Positions 39,691 to 51,500 of a DNA stretch of 64,000 bases are shown piece by piece. The stretch comes from Lasioglossum baleicum (Eukaryota > Arthropoda > Insecta > Hymenoptera > Halictidae): the NCBI RefSeq assembly GCF_051020765.1, contig NW_027469208.1, positions 186,001-250,000 of the forward strand, given 5' to 3'. The notes under the pieces were generated by a model. The model did not search any database. It was not told the DNA's origin and saw only the letters and a list, made by a program, of their open reading frames with translations. Position 1 is the stretch's first letter. Each line of letters opens with the position of its first letter. The translations under genes and the position numbers were made by a program.

Positions 39691-42600
39691 AGGCATTATC
39701 AAAAAACATCCAGTAGTGCCGCTCCGAATAGCCGTACGCAACAGCAAGGCAACTGCAGCCTTATCGCTCCGCAAGCGTAGGAGCGCATACAGGCAATCAT
39801 ATAAAATAACAATATATTTAACAAAAAGATGTCATATTCATGTACTCAACTAATTTCCAAGACACATTTGCGATGAAACAAAATTTTTTATTCTAAAAAT
39901 TGGAAGTTTCGTAGAAAATCGAAAACATTATAATAGTAATTTACAGCATTTGTAAATGAATAGAACACTACGAAAGAATGCATGCAGTACAATATTATAG
40001 TTGATGAGGTTAACCTACATCATCCACTGGTGCCGCCTTGATCTGCCATAAGCAACAACAAGACTACCCCAGCCCTGTCGCTCCGGAAGCGTAGTTGCGC
40101 ATACAGGGAATAATAGAGAATAACAGTAACCTTAAGAAAAGGGTGTCACATGCGTGCGTTCAAGTAATTCCAAAGACACTTTTATTAAGAAGTACAATTT
40201 TTTATAATACACTATAAAAATTTTGAAAAATAACTGTAATATAATAACAGTTAATTTCAGTATGTATAAATAAATGAAGAAATTGAAAAAATGAATACGG
40301 GACATATTCAAGGTTAAGGAGAGTAACAAGGATTATCCAGCAGTGCCGTTCTCTTATACCATTCGCAACTACAAGACCACTCCAGTCGTGCCGCTCTGGC
40401 AGCGTAGGCACGTATAGAGACAATAATATTGAATAACAGAGAATTAAATAAATTTTGCCATATACGTACACTGAGCTAATTCCAAGGACACATTTCCGGA
40501 GAAATACAATTTTTTAAGCGAAAAATTGGAAAATTTTGAAAAGAAATCTGAAATATCATGACAGCGCTTTATAGTATGTATACATAAATGGAAATCTGGG
40601 AATAATGCATATGGTACAAAATCAGGGTTAAATAAATTAATGATGATCATGCAGTAGCGTCGTTCCTATCTACCGAACGCAACTACAAGACCACTTCATT
40701 CGTATCCCTCGGAGAGCGTAGGTACGTATACAGATAATCAAATAAGATAATAATATGTTAATCAATATACTATCAGAAACGTAAAGACAACTAACTCCAA
40801 GGGCACTTTTACTAGGGAGTAAAATTCTTTATACTGTAAATTGAAAATTTTAATAAAAATCGAATATAGCCTATCAGTAAATTGCAGTATTTGTAAATAA
40901 ATTGAAAACTGATAATGAATCCATACGGTACAATAGTATGGTTAAGGATTTTGTCGACGGCCGTACAGTAGTGTCGACGGGTCAGTCGAAAGCAAGTTGA
41001 ACACCACTCCGGACGTGTCTCCCCGGAAGCCTTAGTACGTATGGAATCAACCATATAAATAACAATTAATTCTACATAATATTGCCAGAACGTACACGCA
41101 ACTAATTCCAAATTTCCATCGTTCGGAAATAAATTTTTGGTGACAAAAACGGAAAATTTCGAAAAAAAAATTGATAATACCATGACGGTCAATTAAAGAA
41201 TGTGTTAATAAATAGACAACTGGGGAAAATGCATACGGTACAAAGTCAAGGTTAAAGAAGTTATCGAAGACCAAGCAGTATATCGCTCCGCTTTGCCGTA
41301 TGCAGCTAGCAGATGTCGCCAGTCGTGTAGCGCTGGCAGCGTATGTACCTATACAGACAATCATATAATATACCAACAAGCTTAACCAAATATTGTCATA
41401 AACTTATACTCACCCAATTCCAAGAACACTTTTACTAAGAAATACATTTTTTTGAAACAAAAGTTGAAATTTCGAAAATAGCGTTAATATCAAAACTGTA
41501 AACTACAGTATGTGGTAATGAATGGAAAGCTGGGTAAAATGAATACGGTTCAATGTCATGGTTGTTAAGAAATTAACGAAGGCCATCCAGTAGTGTCGCT
41601 CTGACATGTTGAACGCAGCTACGAGATAACTCCAACCGTATAGTTTTGGAAGCGAAAGTACCGAGACAGGCCCTCGTATGAAATGACAGTAAGGATAAGA
41701 AAATAATTTCATAAGCGTACACTTAAGTAATTCCGAAGACGCATTTACCACGAGATACAATTTCTCCACCTAGAAATTTAAAATCTTGAAAAAATATCGA
41801 AAATATCAAAACAGTAAGTTACAGTATGTAAAGACAAATAGAAAACTACGAAAGATTGCAGACGGTACAATATCAAGGTTAAAGAGGTTAATAAATACCA
41901 TGCAGCAGTGTCGCTCCGATCTATTAAACACAACTACAGGATTGCTCTAGCCGTGTCGCTCCGGAAGCGTAGATGCGCATGGAGGAAATCCTATAATATA
42001 ACCAAGAATTTAACAAAATATCGTCATAAACGTACACTCTTCTATCTCGAAGACACTTTTCTTAAAAAATTTATTTTTAAATCTAAACACTGGAAATTTT
42101 GAAGAAAATCGAAAATAACATCGACGTAAATTGCAGTACGTGCAATAGTTGCAAAACTGGGAAAAAATGCTTACGGCACAAAATCAAAGTTGAAGGTATT
42201 AACGCAGACCAACCTGTAGCACCGTTCCGACATACCATATGCCACTATAGGACCACTTCAGTCGTGTCGCTCTAGACGCGTAGGTTTGCATTCAGACAAT
42301 CATATATTTCAGCAACAAATTAAACAAAATATTGGCATAAACGTAGTTAATCTAACTGAAAGGGCACTATTACAATGAAGAACAAATTTTTAAATTAGAA
42401 ACTGGAAATTATGAAAGAATCCAAAACAGCATAACCATGATACACAGTATGTATAAATGAATGGAAGATTGGGAAGAGATGCATACGGTACAGTATTACG
42501 GTTAAAGAATTAACGTAAATCATACAGTAGTGTCGCTGCGATCGACCGAACGCAGCAACAAACGACTCCAACGATGACCCTCCGGAAGCGTAGGTACGTA

Positions 42601-44313
42601 TACAAACAATGGTATAAAACAACATTACGTATAACAAAATAATGTCTTAATCGTACACTCAACTATTTCCAGAGGCACTTTTCCTATGAAGTACAATTTC
42701 TTAAATTTAAAATTATATGTTTTGAAAATAATCGAAAAATCATAACAGTAAAATACTGTATGTAGAAAAGAGTAGAAAACTGCGAAAGAACGTATATGGT
42801 ACAATATCAGGGTTAGAAAGATTAACGAAGTCCATCCAGTAGTGCCTCTTTGATCTGCCGTAAGCAACCATTGACCTCGCCTGTCCTGTCGCTCCGGTAG
42901 CATTTGAACGTGTACATGCAATCATTTAATACAAGAACAAATCAAACAAAATATTGTCATAAGCCTAGAATCGGCTAATTCCCAAGACACTTATAATAAG
43001 AAATACAGTATTTAAAATTAAAGTTGAAAACTTTAAAAGAAATCTAAAATATTATAACAGCGAATTACAGTATTTATAAGTAAATGGATAACTGGGAATA
43101 ATTGAATACGGTACAGAATAAGTGTTATAGAAATTAACAAAGACTATCCAGTGGCGCTGATTCGTTTGAAGCACGTAACTACAAGACCACGCCAGTCGTG
43201 CTGCACCGACTGCATAGGTTCGTACACTGACAATCTTATACAATAACAATAAGTTGAACAAAATAATGTCACAAAGGGTCACTCAACTAATTCCAAAGAC
43301 ACTTCTACTAAGGAACACAATTTTTTTTAACTAAAAGTGAAAATTTCGATGAAATTTGAAAATATCATAATGGCATATTACATTACTTATAAATAAATAG
43401 AAAACTGCCAAGGAATGTTAAAGAAATTAACGGAGGGTATCGAGTATTGGCGCTGCGATCTGCCGGACACAACTACAAGGCCACACCTATCGTGTCGCTC
43501 CGGCTGAGTGGATACATATACAGACAATAATGCATAGTAACAATGTTTTTAACGAAATATTGCCATAAACGAACACGTAACTAATCCCAAAAAAACTTTT
43601 GCTAAGAAATATTGTTTTTTAAACAAAAAATTGGAGATTTTGGAAAAAATCGAAAAAATCAGAACACTAAATTACAATGTGTGTCAATAAATGCGAGACT
43701 GTGAAATCATGAATGCGGTCCAGAATCCTGGATAAAGCAGAAATTATCGAAGACCATCTAGTACTGCCACTCCGCTTAGCCGTATGTAGCTACAAGACAT
43801 CGTCAGTCATGTCGCTCCCATAGCGTGGGTACGAATACAGAAGATCATATGATATAACATTATTTTTAATACAATATTGCCATGCACGCACACCCAACTA
43901 ATTCCAAACACGCTTTTGCTAAGAAATACAGTTTTCTAAATGTAAAAATTGAAAATTTTGAAGAAAAAGAATGGAAAATATCAGAACAGTAAATTACAGT
44001 ATTTACTAGTAAATGGGAGGCTGGGAAAACATGCATACTATTCGAAATCATTTTTAAAGCAGAAATTGAGGAAGATCATCTTGTAGTGCCACTGGGCCCT
44101 GCCGTACGCAACTGCAAGTCCTCGCCAGTGGCGTGGCTCCGGCAATGTGGGTAAGTATACGGACAATCATATAAAATAACAATATTTTTAACAAAATAGT
44201 GTCATAAACGTACACTCAACTGATCACAAAGACAATTTTGGCAAGAAATACAGTTTGTTAATCCAAAATAGAAAATTCTTAGAAAAATTGAAAATGCAAC
44301 AACAGGAAATCAG
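39691..44313 (+). repeat. Satellite B array, forward (about 15 monomers)
   Basis: Forward B monomers follow the piggyBac-like element. The first monomer completes the one interrupted at 37880. A segment at 42190-42415 shares rare variants with 27330-27560. A small deletion near 43418 removes the 'gcatacggtac' box from one unit. No coding genes are visible. Confidence 0.9.
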
Positions 44314-44865
44314 CAGGGCGGAGTGCCACTGCTGGATGGTCTTCGTTCATTTCTTCGACCTTGATATTGAACCATATGTATGTTATTCCGGTCTCCCATT
44401 TATTTATACATACTTGTAATTTAATCTTCTGATATTTTTGCTCTTTTTCAAAATTTTCATTTTTAGTTTCAGATACTGTATTTTTCAGCAACGGTGTGTT
44501 TGGAATTAGTTGACTGTACGCGTATGGTAATATTTTGTTAAAGATATTCTTAATGTATACGATTATCTGTATACGTACTTACGTTGCCGGAGCGACACGA
44601 CTAGCGAGGCCTTGAAGTTGCATTCGACAGAGAGGAGTAGCAGAACTGGTGAGACCTCCTTGAATTCTTTGACCACGATTTTGTACCCTATGCATTTTGT
44701 CCCTGTTTCCATTTATTTATGCACACTGTACCAGACTGTTATGATATTTTTGATTTCGATAAAAATTCTCAATTGTCAGTAAAGAAAAACTGCATTTCAT
44801 AGCAAATGTATCTCTGTAATTAGTTGAGTGTACGGTTATGACATTATTTCGGTAAACATATTGTT
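44314..44865 (-). repeat. Satellite B, reverse (about 1.8 monomers)
   Basis: This short reverse block starts at an inverted junction (aacaggaaatcag, then cagggcggagtgcc) and ends by joining forward satellite A near 44865. Confidence 0.85.
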
Positions 44866-45996
44866 AAACCATTGACATACCCGTTCGACACAGAAAAGGT
44901 TGTAACGATCCTGTGCGGTGTGCCCCTCAATTTTGGAATTCATACATGGAACGATGATCTTCGTCGCTAAAGTGTCTACTAATTTGTTTCGGTGAACGCC
45001 AAGCTAAACAATCGCTTCAGCGGGTTATGTCCTCGGATGGTAAGGCGTTCAATAAAACTTTTGCCTCCATACCAATTTGTATCGTTCTCAAAGGGTTAGT
45101 CGCTCTACTTTAATATTCATACGGTGATTTAAGATGTCTGCTGTCAAAACTGTTCAACGAACTTACTCCCGGAATACATGGCCTCATTCTCGGCAGCACA
45201 GAGTATCTGGAGCTACTGTTTTAGTCGTTCGACTCTCCTAGAATGTGATAACGTTCTCGATCAATTTGATGCTCGACTTTGCCATTTAGCCGTGAAAACA
45301 TGGCGATCGTCTGCTAACGTGGATATACATTTGTTTTCGTCAACACTAAGGGAGAAAACCGCTAAAGCGGGATAGATTCTCGGAGTGCAAAGCATTCGGT
45401 GAAGATAATGTCTTCATACCAATTGGTAACGTTCTCCAACGGTTTGGCTCTCACCTTTAGTATTGGTACCGTGAAATAATGTTTCCATTGCCAGTACTGT
45501 TCAGGGGATTTACACCCGGAACACCTGGTTTGTCTCTAGCAATCGCACGGTAGGAGAACCTATTGACTTTGGTATGCCACTATCAAAAAAGTTGGGAACG
45601 ATCTCAAACGCTTTCACAATTCTAATTCTTATTCATACATGTAATTATGGCGCCCGTCATTAGAATGATTACTAATTTGTTTCTCTGAACCCGAAGTTAT
45701 ACTATCGATACAGCGGGTTAAGTTTTTGGAGGGTAAGGTCTTCGGTTAAACGTCTGACTTTTTACCAATTGGTGATGTTGTCAAGCGGTTTGCCGCTCCA
45801 CCTTAATATTCAAACGTGAATTAATGTGCCTATTGTCAATAGTGTTTAGCAAATTGAACCCGGAATATCTGGCTTGACTCTCGGAATCGCGCGATAGGTG
45901 AAAATAGCGTCAGAGCTGTGCGACATTCAAAAACGGTGGTAATGTTTACGAATCGTTTGATTCTCGATCTACTTTCTCATTCACGAAATTAAGATG
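44866..45996 (+). repeat. Satellite A, forward (about 3.3 monomers)
   Basis: A forward, with the usual boxes: 'gtctgctgtcaaaactg', 'cccggaatac', 'cgggttatgtcctcgg'. It is an island inside reverse satellite B, with B- on both sides, and ends at 'aagatg' before B resumes at 'caatttactg'. Confidence 0.88.
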
Positions 45997-46336
45997 CAAT
46001 TTACTGTATGATATTTTCCAGTTTCGTTCAAAATTATCAATCTCTAATTTATAAAATTGTATTTCTCTGAAAATGTGACTTTGTTATTAGTTGATCGTAC
46101 GTTTATGGCAATATTTTATTTAATTTGTTTTTATTTTATATAATTGTATGTATGCCTGCCTACACTCCGATGCGATCCAAATATAGTGGTCTTGAAATTG
46201 GGTACAGTATGTCTGAGCGACTTGACCCGGTTCATCACTGTACGTGCTCGGGCGCAATGCAGCGACACGTCGGTGGTGGAGATGTAGCTGCGTACGGCAT
46301 ATCGTAGCAGCACTACTGGATTGTCATTGTTAATTT
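45997..46336 (-). repeat. Satellite B, reverse, with duplicated core
   Basis: One reverse B monomer whose GC-rich core is present about 1.8 times (about 46150-46225 and 46235-46320). It runs to the left copy of the TAATTT target duplication of the solo LTR. Confidence 0.82.
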
Positions 46337-46869
46337 TGTCACCGGGAAATACGTGCTAAGTGTTGAAATGAAATATAAATGGGCGGGTCTTCAACCTTGG
46401 TGGAAGAGGCCCCTTTCTAAAAGAAACTATGTTTCTTATATTAAGACTTATTTCGTAAAATAAGTGTAATATCGATGTTGAACGTGTTTGAATATTTAAT
46501 GTAGATGCTCAGGATAGGTATACGAATGCAGAGACGTTCCGTTTGAGGTATAAGATATAAACTGTTTTATTCGTTTTGTTCTCGGTTTTTATACTATAAT
46601 TTTATGGTTGGGTTTGCCGTTTCGTGCCACTTGTCTTTTGGTCTTGGCTACGGTTGTTGTCTGGGCGAAGCGTCTAGTGATGCGTCGGCTGGAGTTTGGC
46701 TGGCGTCACATTTTATGGTTGGGTATGCGGTTTCTAGCTACGTGTCGTCTGGTCTTGGCTGGTTTTGCTATGGTTGCTGTCTGGGCGAGGCGACTAGTGA
46801 TGCGTCAGCTGGAGTTTGGCTGGGACCACAACGTCTAGTGATGCGTCAGCTGGAGTTTGGCTGGCGTCA
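46337..46869 (-). mobile_element. Solo LTR of the env-bearing Ty3/gypsy-type element, U3 amplified
   Basis: Reverse-oriented LTR. On its own strand it starts TGACGCCAGCC and ends GGTGACA, with a TATAAAA box at 46587-46593 and AATAAA at 46566-46571. TAATTT flanks it at 46331-46336 and 46870-46875, supporting an insertion followed by LTR-LTR recombination. It is similar throughout to the 3' LTR at 54628-55004 but longer (533 against 377 bp). The U3 segment 46601-46708 is repeated at 46711-46829, and a third partial copy lies at about 46836-46869. Confidence 0.88.
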
Positions 46870-47517
46870 TAATTTCCTCAACCATAACATTGTAGCGTAT
46901 GCGTTTTTCCTATTTTCCTATTTATTTCTACGTACTGTAATTTATTCTGGAGATATATTCCTTTTTTTACAAAATTTCCTATTTTTAATTTAAAAAATGT
47001 ACTTCTTAGTAAAAGCGGCCTTGGAGTTAGATATCTATATCTTTTCAGAAAGATATTGTTAAACTTGATGTTATTATATATGATTTTTTGTACACGTTCC
47101 TACGTTCCCGGTGGTTCGCGAATGGAGTTGACTTGCAGTTGCGCACGATACATCGCAGCGACTCCACTCTATTCGTCATCGTATACGCAAAAGCGCAAGG
47201 GAGCTATACGAAAGGAGTGACGTTGCAGTTGCGCACGGTACACATGATCGCACACTACTGGTAAGAATTCCTTAATTTCTATAATCTTGATATTGTATCG
47301 GGTGCATTTCTTTAGTTTTCAGTACATTTCTACATATTGCAATTTACTCTTCTGTCATTTCATATTTTTTTTTAAATTTGCTGTTTTTAATTCAAGAAAT
47401 GTTACTTTCATATAAGAGTGACATTGAAATTAGATGATTGTACCTTTATGAATACATTTTGTTAAATTTCTTGTCATTTTTTATGTTTGTCTCTATACGT
47501 ACCTACCCTGTCGGATT
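46870..47517 (-). repeat. Satellite B, reverse, with duplicated core
   Basis: About two reverse B monomers downstream of the solo LTR. The GC-rich core of one (about 47095-47260) is duplicated, containing 'cttgcagttgcgcacg' and 'gttgcagttgcgcacgg' about 80 bp apart. An inverted junction to forward B follows near 47517. Confidence 0.82.
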
Positions 47518-48229
47518 TGGAAATAAATTCCAAAGACACTTGTGCTAAGAAATCAAATTTTTTAAACTTAAAACTGGAAATTATGAAAAAAATATCCAAA
47601 ATGAGTTACAGTGAGTTACAGTATGTATGAATAAATTACAGACTGGGAAAATATGCATGCGGTACAAAATCATGGTTAAAAGATATAACTGAGACTATCT
47701 AGAATTGCCAATCGGCCCTGCCTTAATCAACCTCACGAGCTCGCCAGTCTTGTCGTTACGACAGCGTAGGCGCATATACGGACAATAATATAAGGTAACA
47801 ATTTATTGAACAAAATATTGCCACAAAGGTACTCTCAACTAATCCCAAACACAGTTTCACGTAGAAATACAATTTTTTATAACAACAATTGAAAATTTTT
47901 AGCGAAAGTGAAAATACGAATTCAGTAAATTGCAGTATGTATAAACAAATGAGAGACTGGATATAATGCATACGGTACACAATCAGGTTTATTTAAATTA
48001 ACCAAGACCATCCAGCTCAGCTCCGTTGCCTCGCAATCAACTACAAGACGTCGCCCGTCGTGTCGCTCCGGTAGCGTTGGTTCGTTAACAGACAATCAAA
48101 TAAAATTACAGCATGCTTAACAAAATACTGTCTTAAACTTAAATTCAGCGCATTCAAAGGGCATTTTTACTAAGAAATACAAGTTTTTATATTAAAAATA
48201 GATAATTTTCAGAAAAATCGAAAATATTT
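47518..48229 (+). repeat. Satellite B, forward (about 2.3 monomers)
   Basis: Forward B monomers end at 'aaatcgaaaatat', where the 5' LTR begins. The satellite phase on the far side of the element (55055) is about 70 bp further along the monomer, so part of the target monomer is missing. Confidence 0.85.
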
Positions 48230-48560
48230 TGACGAAAGCCAAAATCCAGCCATCCTATAACCGGAAACCGCTCAGATATCAACCGTAGCTGAATCAGCCA
48301 ACACCAGCCAACACATCGCCAGAAACCGCCTACTTGTTCAAAAGATTATGATATAAAAACCGACGCTCAAATTAATAAATCAGTTCTACATTATGCCTCA
48401 AAGAGAACGTTTCTACATTCGTATACCTATCCTGAAGACCCAGGTTGAATATTTAAATATAAGAAACCTAGTTTCTTCTATATAGGGTCTCTTCCGCCAA
48501 GGTTCAAGAGCCGCCCGTTTATATTCTATTTTAATGCTTGTCACGTATTTCCCCATCACG
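48230..48560 (+). repeat. 5' LTR (331 bp)
   Basis: Begins TGACGAAAGCC and aligns along its length with the 3' LTR. It includes TATAAAA at 48352-48358, AATAAA at 48374-48379 and the conserved 'ttcgtatacctatcctga' block. Compared with the 3' and solo LTRs it lacks a block around the 'ttacacttattt' region and ends CATCACG instead of GGTGACA, so its terminal CA is damaged. Confidence 0.85.
48352..48379 (+). promoter_or_regulatory. LTR TATA box and poly(A) signal (5' LTR)
   Basis: TATAAAA at 48352-48358 and AATAAA at 48374-48379 are conserved in the 3' LTR (54752-54758 and 54773-54778) and in the solo LTR. They are the likely promoter and polyadenylation signals of the element. Assignment is by motif and conservation only. 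Confidence 0.6.
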
Positions 48561-48712
48561 AAATTGGCGTTCCTGCTAGGATAGGACACGACAAACACCA
48601 TTAAATCCACCTGAGCAGCAATGGAAAGCATTCCCCGCAGAGTAAGAGAAAAGCCGGACCACGGTCGCACCTTCAGCGAACTTGCAAAGGACCGAGATAA
48701 AAACTTTCAAAC
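48561..48712 (+). other. Leader region between 5' LTR and gag remnant
   Basis: Untranslated leader with no recognised domain. A short frame from an ATG at 48619 (36 codons) overlaps the start of the gag remnant. It may be an upstream frame or a shifted gag start. Nothing more can be said. Confidence 0.4.
48565..48580 (+). other. Candidate primer-binding site
   Basis: TGGCG-starting sequence four bases after the LTR end, where a tRNA primer-binding site is expected in Ty3/gypsy elements. The match beyond TGGCG is too eroded to name the tRNA. Confidence 0.4.
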
Positions 48713-49425
48713 ATGTCTAGAAACCAATTAACCGAAAGCGCATTAGAGAAAATTCTCGCGACCCAAGACACCACGCTTATACAACTGGCAAGAATGCATG
48801 AATCAATAAGTGGCTTAGAGGCACCACAAAATGCTAACGCTATGCGAACTACATCTCGCAGTTCTGCTATATGAAACGTAGCAGAAGCAATAACGGAATT
48901 ACATGTACAGTTCCATGCACAACAGCAGGAATTACTGGTAATCGCTAGCACTATGGGGATCAACGCACGGTAAAGCATACTCCGCAATGAACCAAGTCTC
49001 ACTGACGACGAAACAACATCGACCGCCATAACTGTGTATGAAACGAGTAAAACTATCCCATCCGCCCTAACTACAGAACACCAACCAACGACAAACACAG
49101 CGCACGAACCAGTACTGATGAACCCGACCTAAGCTGTAAGAAGTGTGGAAAATTTGAACGGAGGCGTTGTTTTCGGGAACAAAATGAAAACAGTAAGATT
49201 CGCAAGAAATAGAACGTTCGACCAACTAATGCTTCTACGGATGATAATAGCAGGAAAGATAGTCGGTCAAGCAAAGAAGGCCATCAGGTTTTGTCAGATA
49301 AGTTCCTAAGAAAATTTATGCGAAGCACTACGATCACGACATTCGACCCCAACCACCATAAGCGGTAGGCGGTGTAGGATGCAACAAAGGAAGCAAGGCC
49401 AAACCGAAAGCGTACAGTCTTATGC
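48713..49425 (+). pseudogene. gag remnant
   Basis: Position and reading suggest the structural gag gene. An ATG at 48713 opens a frame starting MSRNQLTESALEKIL, followed by at least three in-frame stops within 430 bp. A Gln/Ala-rich, helical-looking stretch follows. Near 49135-49180 a shifted frame gives CKKCGKFERRRC, resembling a broken CCHC zinc knuckle with the His replaced. The region is much shorter than a usual errantivirus gag, so deletions are likely. I do not see a clear capsid motif; the call rests on position between leader and protease. Confidence 0.55.
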
Positions 49426-49770
49426 ATGATTAGAAGATTACACTACAAACCAGGCGAGATACGATGCATTGAAACAAGATTCCCGGTATCCTACCAACGA
49501 GGAAGATTTCTCATTGACACTGGAGCGGGAGCCAACCTCAACAAAAGAGGATTGGTCAAAGACCCGATAAAGGTAAATCAGGATAAAATAATTCAATAAG
49601 GCTCCACGAAATATAAAATCTCCAGCTACACACCGGTAAAAGATAGACAGTGAATCATCAATAGTAGAGAGCAACTTTCTAGTGATAGAAGGCGGAATAA
49701 TAGGATTACCTTTTCTAGGAAAATATCAATACACAATCAGTGACAAGCAACTCCAACTTAATAACGATGT
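49426..49770 (+). pseudogene. pol: retropepsin (aspartic protease) remnant
   Basis: This part would cleave the Gag-Pol polyprotein. The sequence reads GRFLIDTGAGANLN, with the retropepsin active-site DTGA at 49515-49526. After stops and a frame change it continues as IIGLPFLGKYQYTI near 49705-49740, the typical C-terminal flap and hydrophobic-Gly segment of gypsy-type proteases. At least two disruptions (near 49600 and 49650) separate the parts. The active-site triad itself is intact. Confidence 0.8.
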
Positions 49771-50099
49771 CTTTGAATTCCAGACGACTCAGGCCACCCA
49801 AAATTTCCCCAGCAGACGATAAATTACCCACGTAGTTGAGCACGACGGTCAAGCGGTTCGTGTTTGTTTCATCTGTAATTGTGACTATGCTATTCAAATT
49901 GAGAATCACAGACAAATAGATTTAGACACTCCCAAAATCACAGAAATAGTTACGAAGTTTAGACTCGGTCACATAGAAAAACGTTTAAGAGAACCTATTA
50001 AGAAAATTATATGCTTCTATCTGAACACGCTTTCAAATGGCATTGAAGCTTTATCCTGTACCACATTAATCGAACACATCATATTCGTAAAGACAGAGA

Positions 50100-50806
50100 G
50101 ATCCGACAATATTAAAACATACAAAACTCGGGAATGTCACAAATCGGAGATCCAAAGCCAAATTGGAGAGATGTTAGAAAAAGTTGTTATAGAAGATTCG
50201 GATTCATCTTATAATGCAACCAATTTGGGTAGTGCCCCAAAAAAGCAGGATGCGTCAGTCAAATAAAAATGGAGAATTGCGATTGACTTTCGGAAGTTAA
50301 ATGGAATCACCGCTCAGGATGCATATCCACTTCCGCAAACCGATGACATATTCGCCCACTTAGGAAATGCTTAATTATTCAGTGCGTAGGACCTCCCTCA
50401 ATACATCCATCAGATACCTGTGAACCCTAACCCCAAAAAGTACACTGCCTTCAGCACGACGGATGCACATTTTTACAACACAAGGATGCATTTCGATCTA
50501 AAGAATGCGCCAGCCAAATTCCAAAGAATTATGGACAACGCATTACGAGGACTGTTTGACAACTTCTGTTTCGTATATATAGACGATATTGTAATATTTG
50601 GAAACACTATAGTGCAACAAAACCGCCAACTAGCAATAGAATTTACGAGACTAAAGGAGGTTGGACTAAAGATGCAGGGTGTCAAATGTGAATTCCTGAA
50701 ACCCGAACTTGAGAACCTAGAACATATAATCACTAAAGACGGTATTAAACAAAATTCCAAAAAGACAGAATCAATAAAAAAAACGACCCTAATCCTACAA
50801 GCATAA
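50100..50806 (+). pseudogene. pol: reverse transcriptase remnant
   Basis: The RNA-dependent DNA polymerase domain can be followed through 'IQSQIGEMLEKVVIEDS' (about 50150), 'KWRIAIDFRKLNGIT' (about 50270), 'AYPLPQTDDIFAHLG', the catalytic A-box region with an in-frame TAG just before the Asp (about 50385), 'MHFDLKNAPAKFQRIMD' and the catalytic YIDD at 50576-50587 followed by IVIFG. Three or more in-frame stops interrupt it (near 50265, 50372 and 50387). The order and spacing are those of Ty3/gypsy reverse transcriptases. Confidence 0.9.
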
Positions 50807-51500
50807 TAAAAGTAAAATCATTTCCTGAAATATTTGTATACTATCGTAAATACATTAATAACTTCGCCAAAATAGCGAAACCCGTAACAATCTTAACTCA
50901 AAGGGAAACTCCTTTTCCTTGTAAAGAAGAACAACAATCAGCATTTAACACTTTGAAAAATAAACTATGGGAGCATCCTATATTACAATACCCGGATTTT
51001 GTCAAGACATTTGTAGTGACTACAGTTACAAGCAACGAAGGATTAGCAGCTGTGTCCTCACAGCACGAACACCCATGCAATTTCATCCCACGTACCCTGA
51101 ATTCCGCAAAAAAGAATTATACTACGCGGAAAAGGAGCTACTAGCTATAGTTTGGGTGACCAAAGGTTACGCTAATTCATACTCAGAAGACATTTCTTAA
51201 TTCAAACGGATCATCAGGCATTGAAGTGGTTACATAATACCAAATATCCTTCATCGAGACTAATGAGATGGAGTTTGTGGCTAGTAGAATATGACTATGA
51301 GATCGATTATACGAAAAGGAAATATCACGTAGTAGCATACGGATTATCACGATTATTCCCGGCGCGAATAGTGAGAGACGAAAAGGTAAACATCAAAATG
51401 CAATTAATAAACCCACAGGAAATAGAGTATTCCCTACCAGACGATCTAGGCATCTCATCAATCATGACGAACATAGATGAAGACAGAAGACGAAGCATAT
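50807..51500 (+). pseudogene. pol: RT connection and RNase H remnant
   Basis: The thumb/connection reads 'YYRKYINNFAKIAKPVTILT' near 50835, followed by 'HPILQYPDFVKTFVVTT' near 50980. The first acidic residue of RNase H, usually the Asp in a T-D-A-S box, is replaced there. A frame change near 51115 gives 'KELYYAEKELLAIVW'. Another near 51185 gives 'IQTDHQALKWLHNTKY', then 'WLVEYDYEIDYTKRKYHVVA' and 'LSRL', the typical end of a gypsy RNase H. It is a clear family match with at least two frameshifts. Confidence 0.85.
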
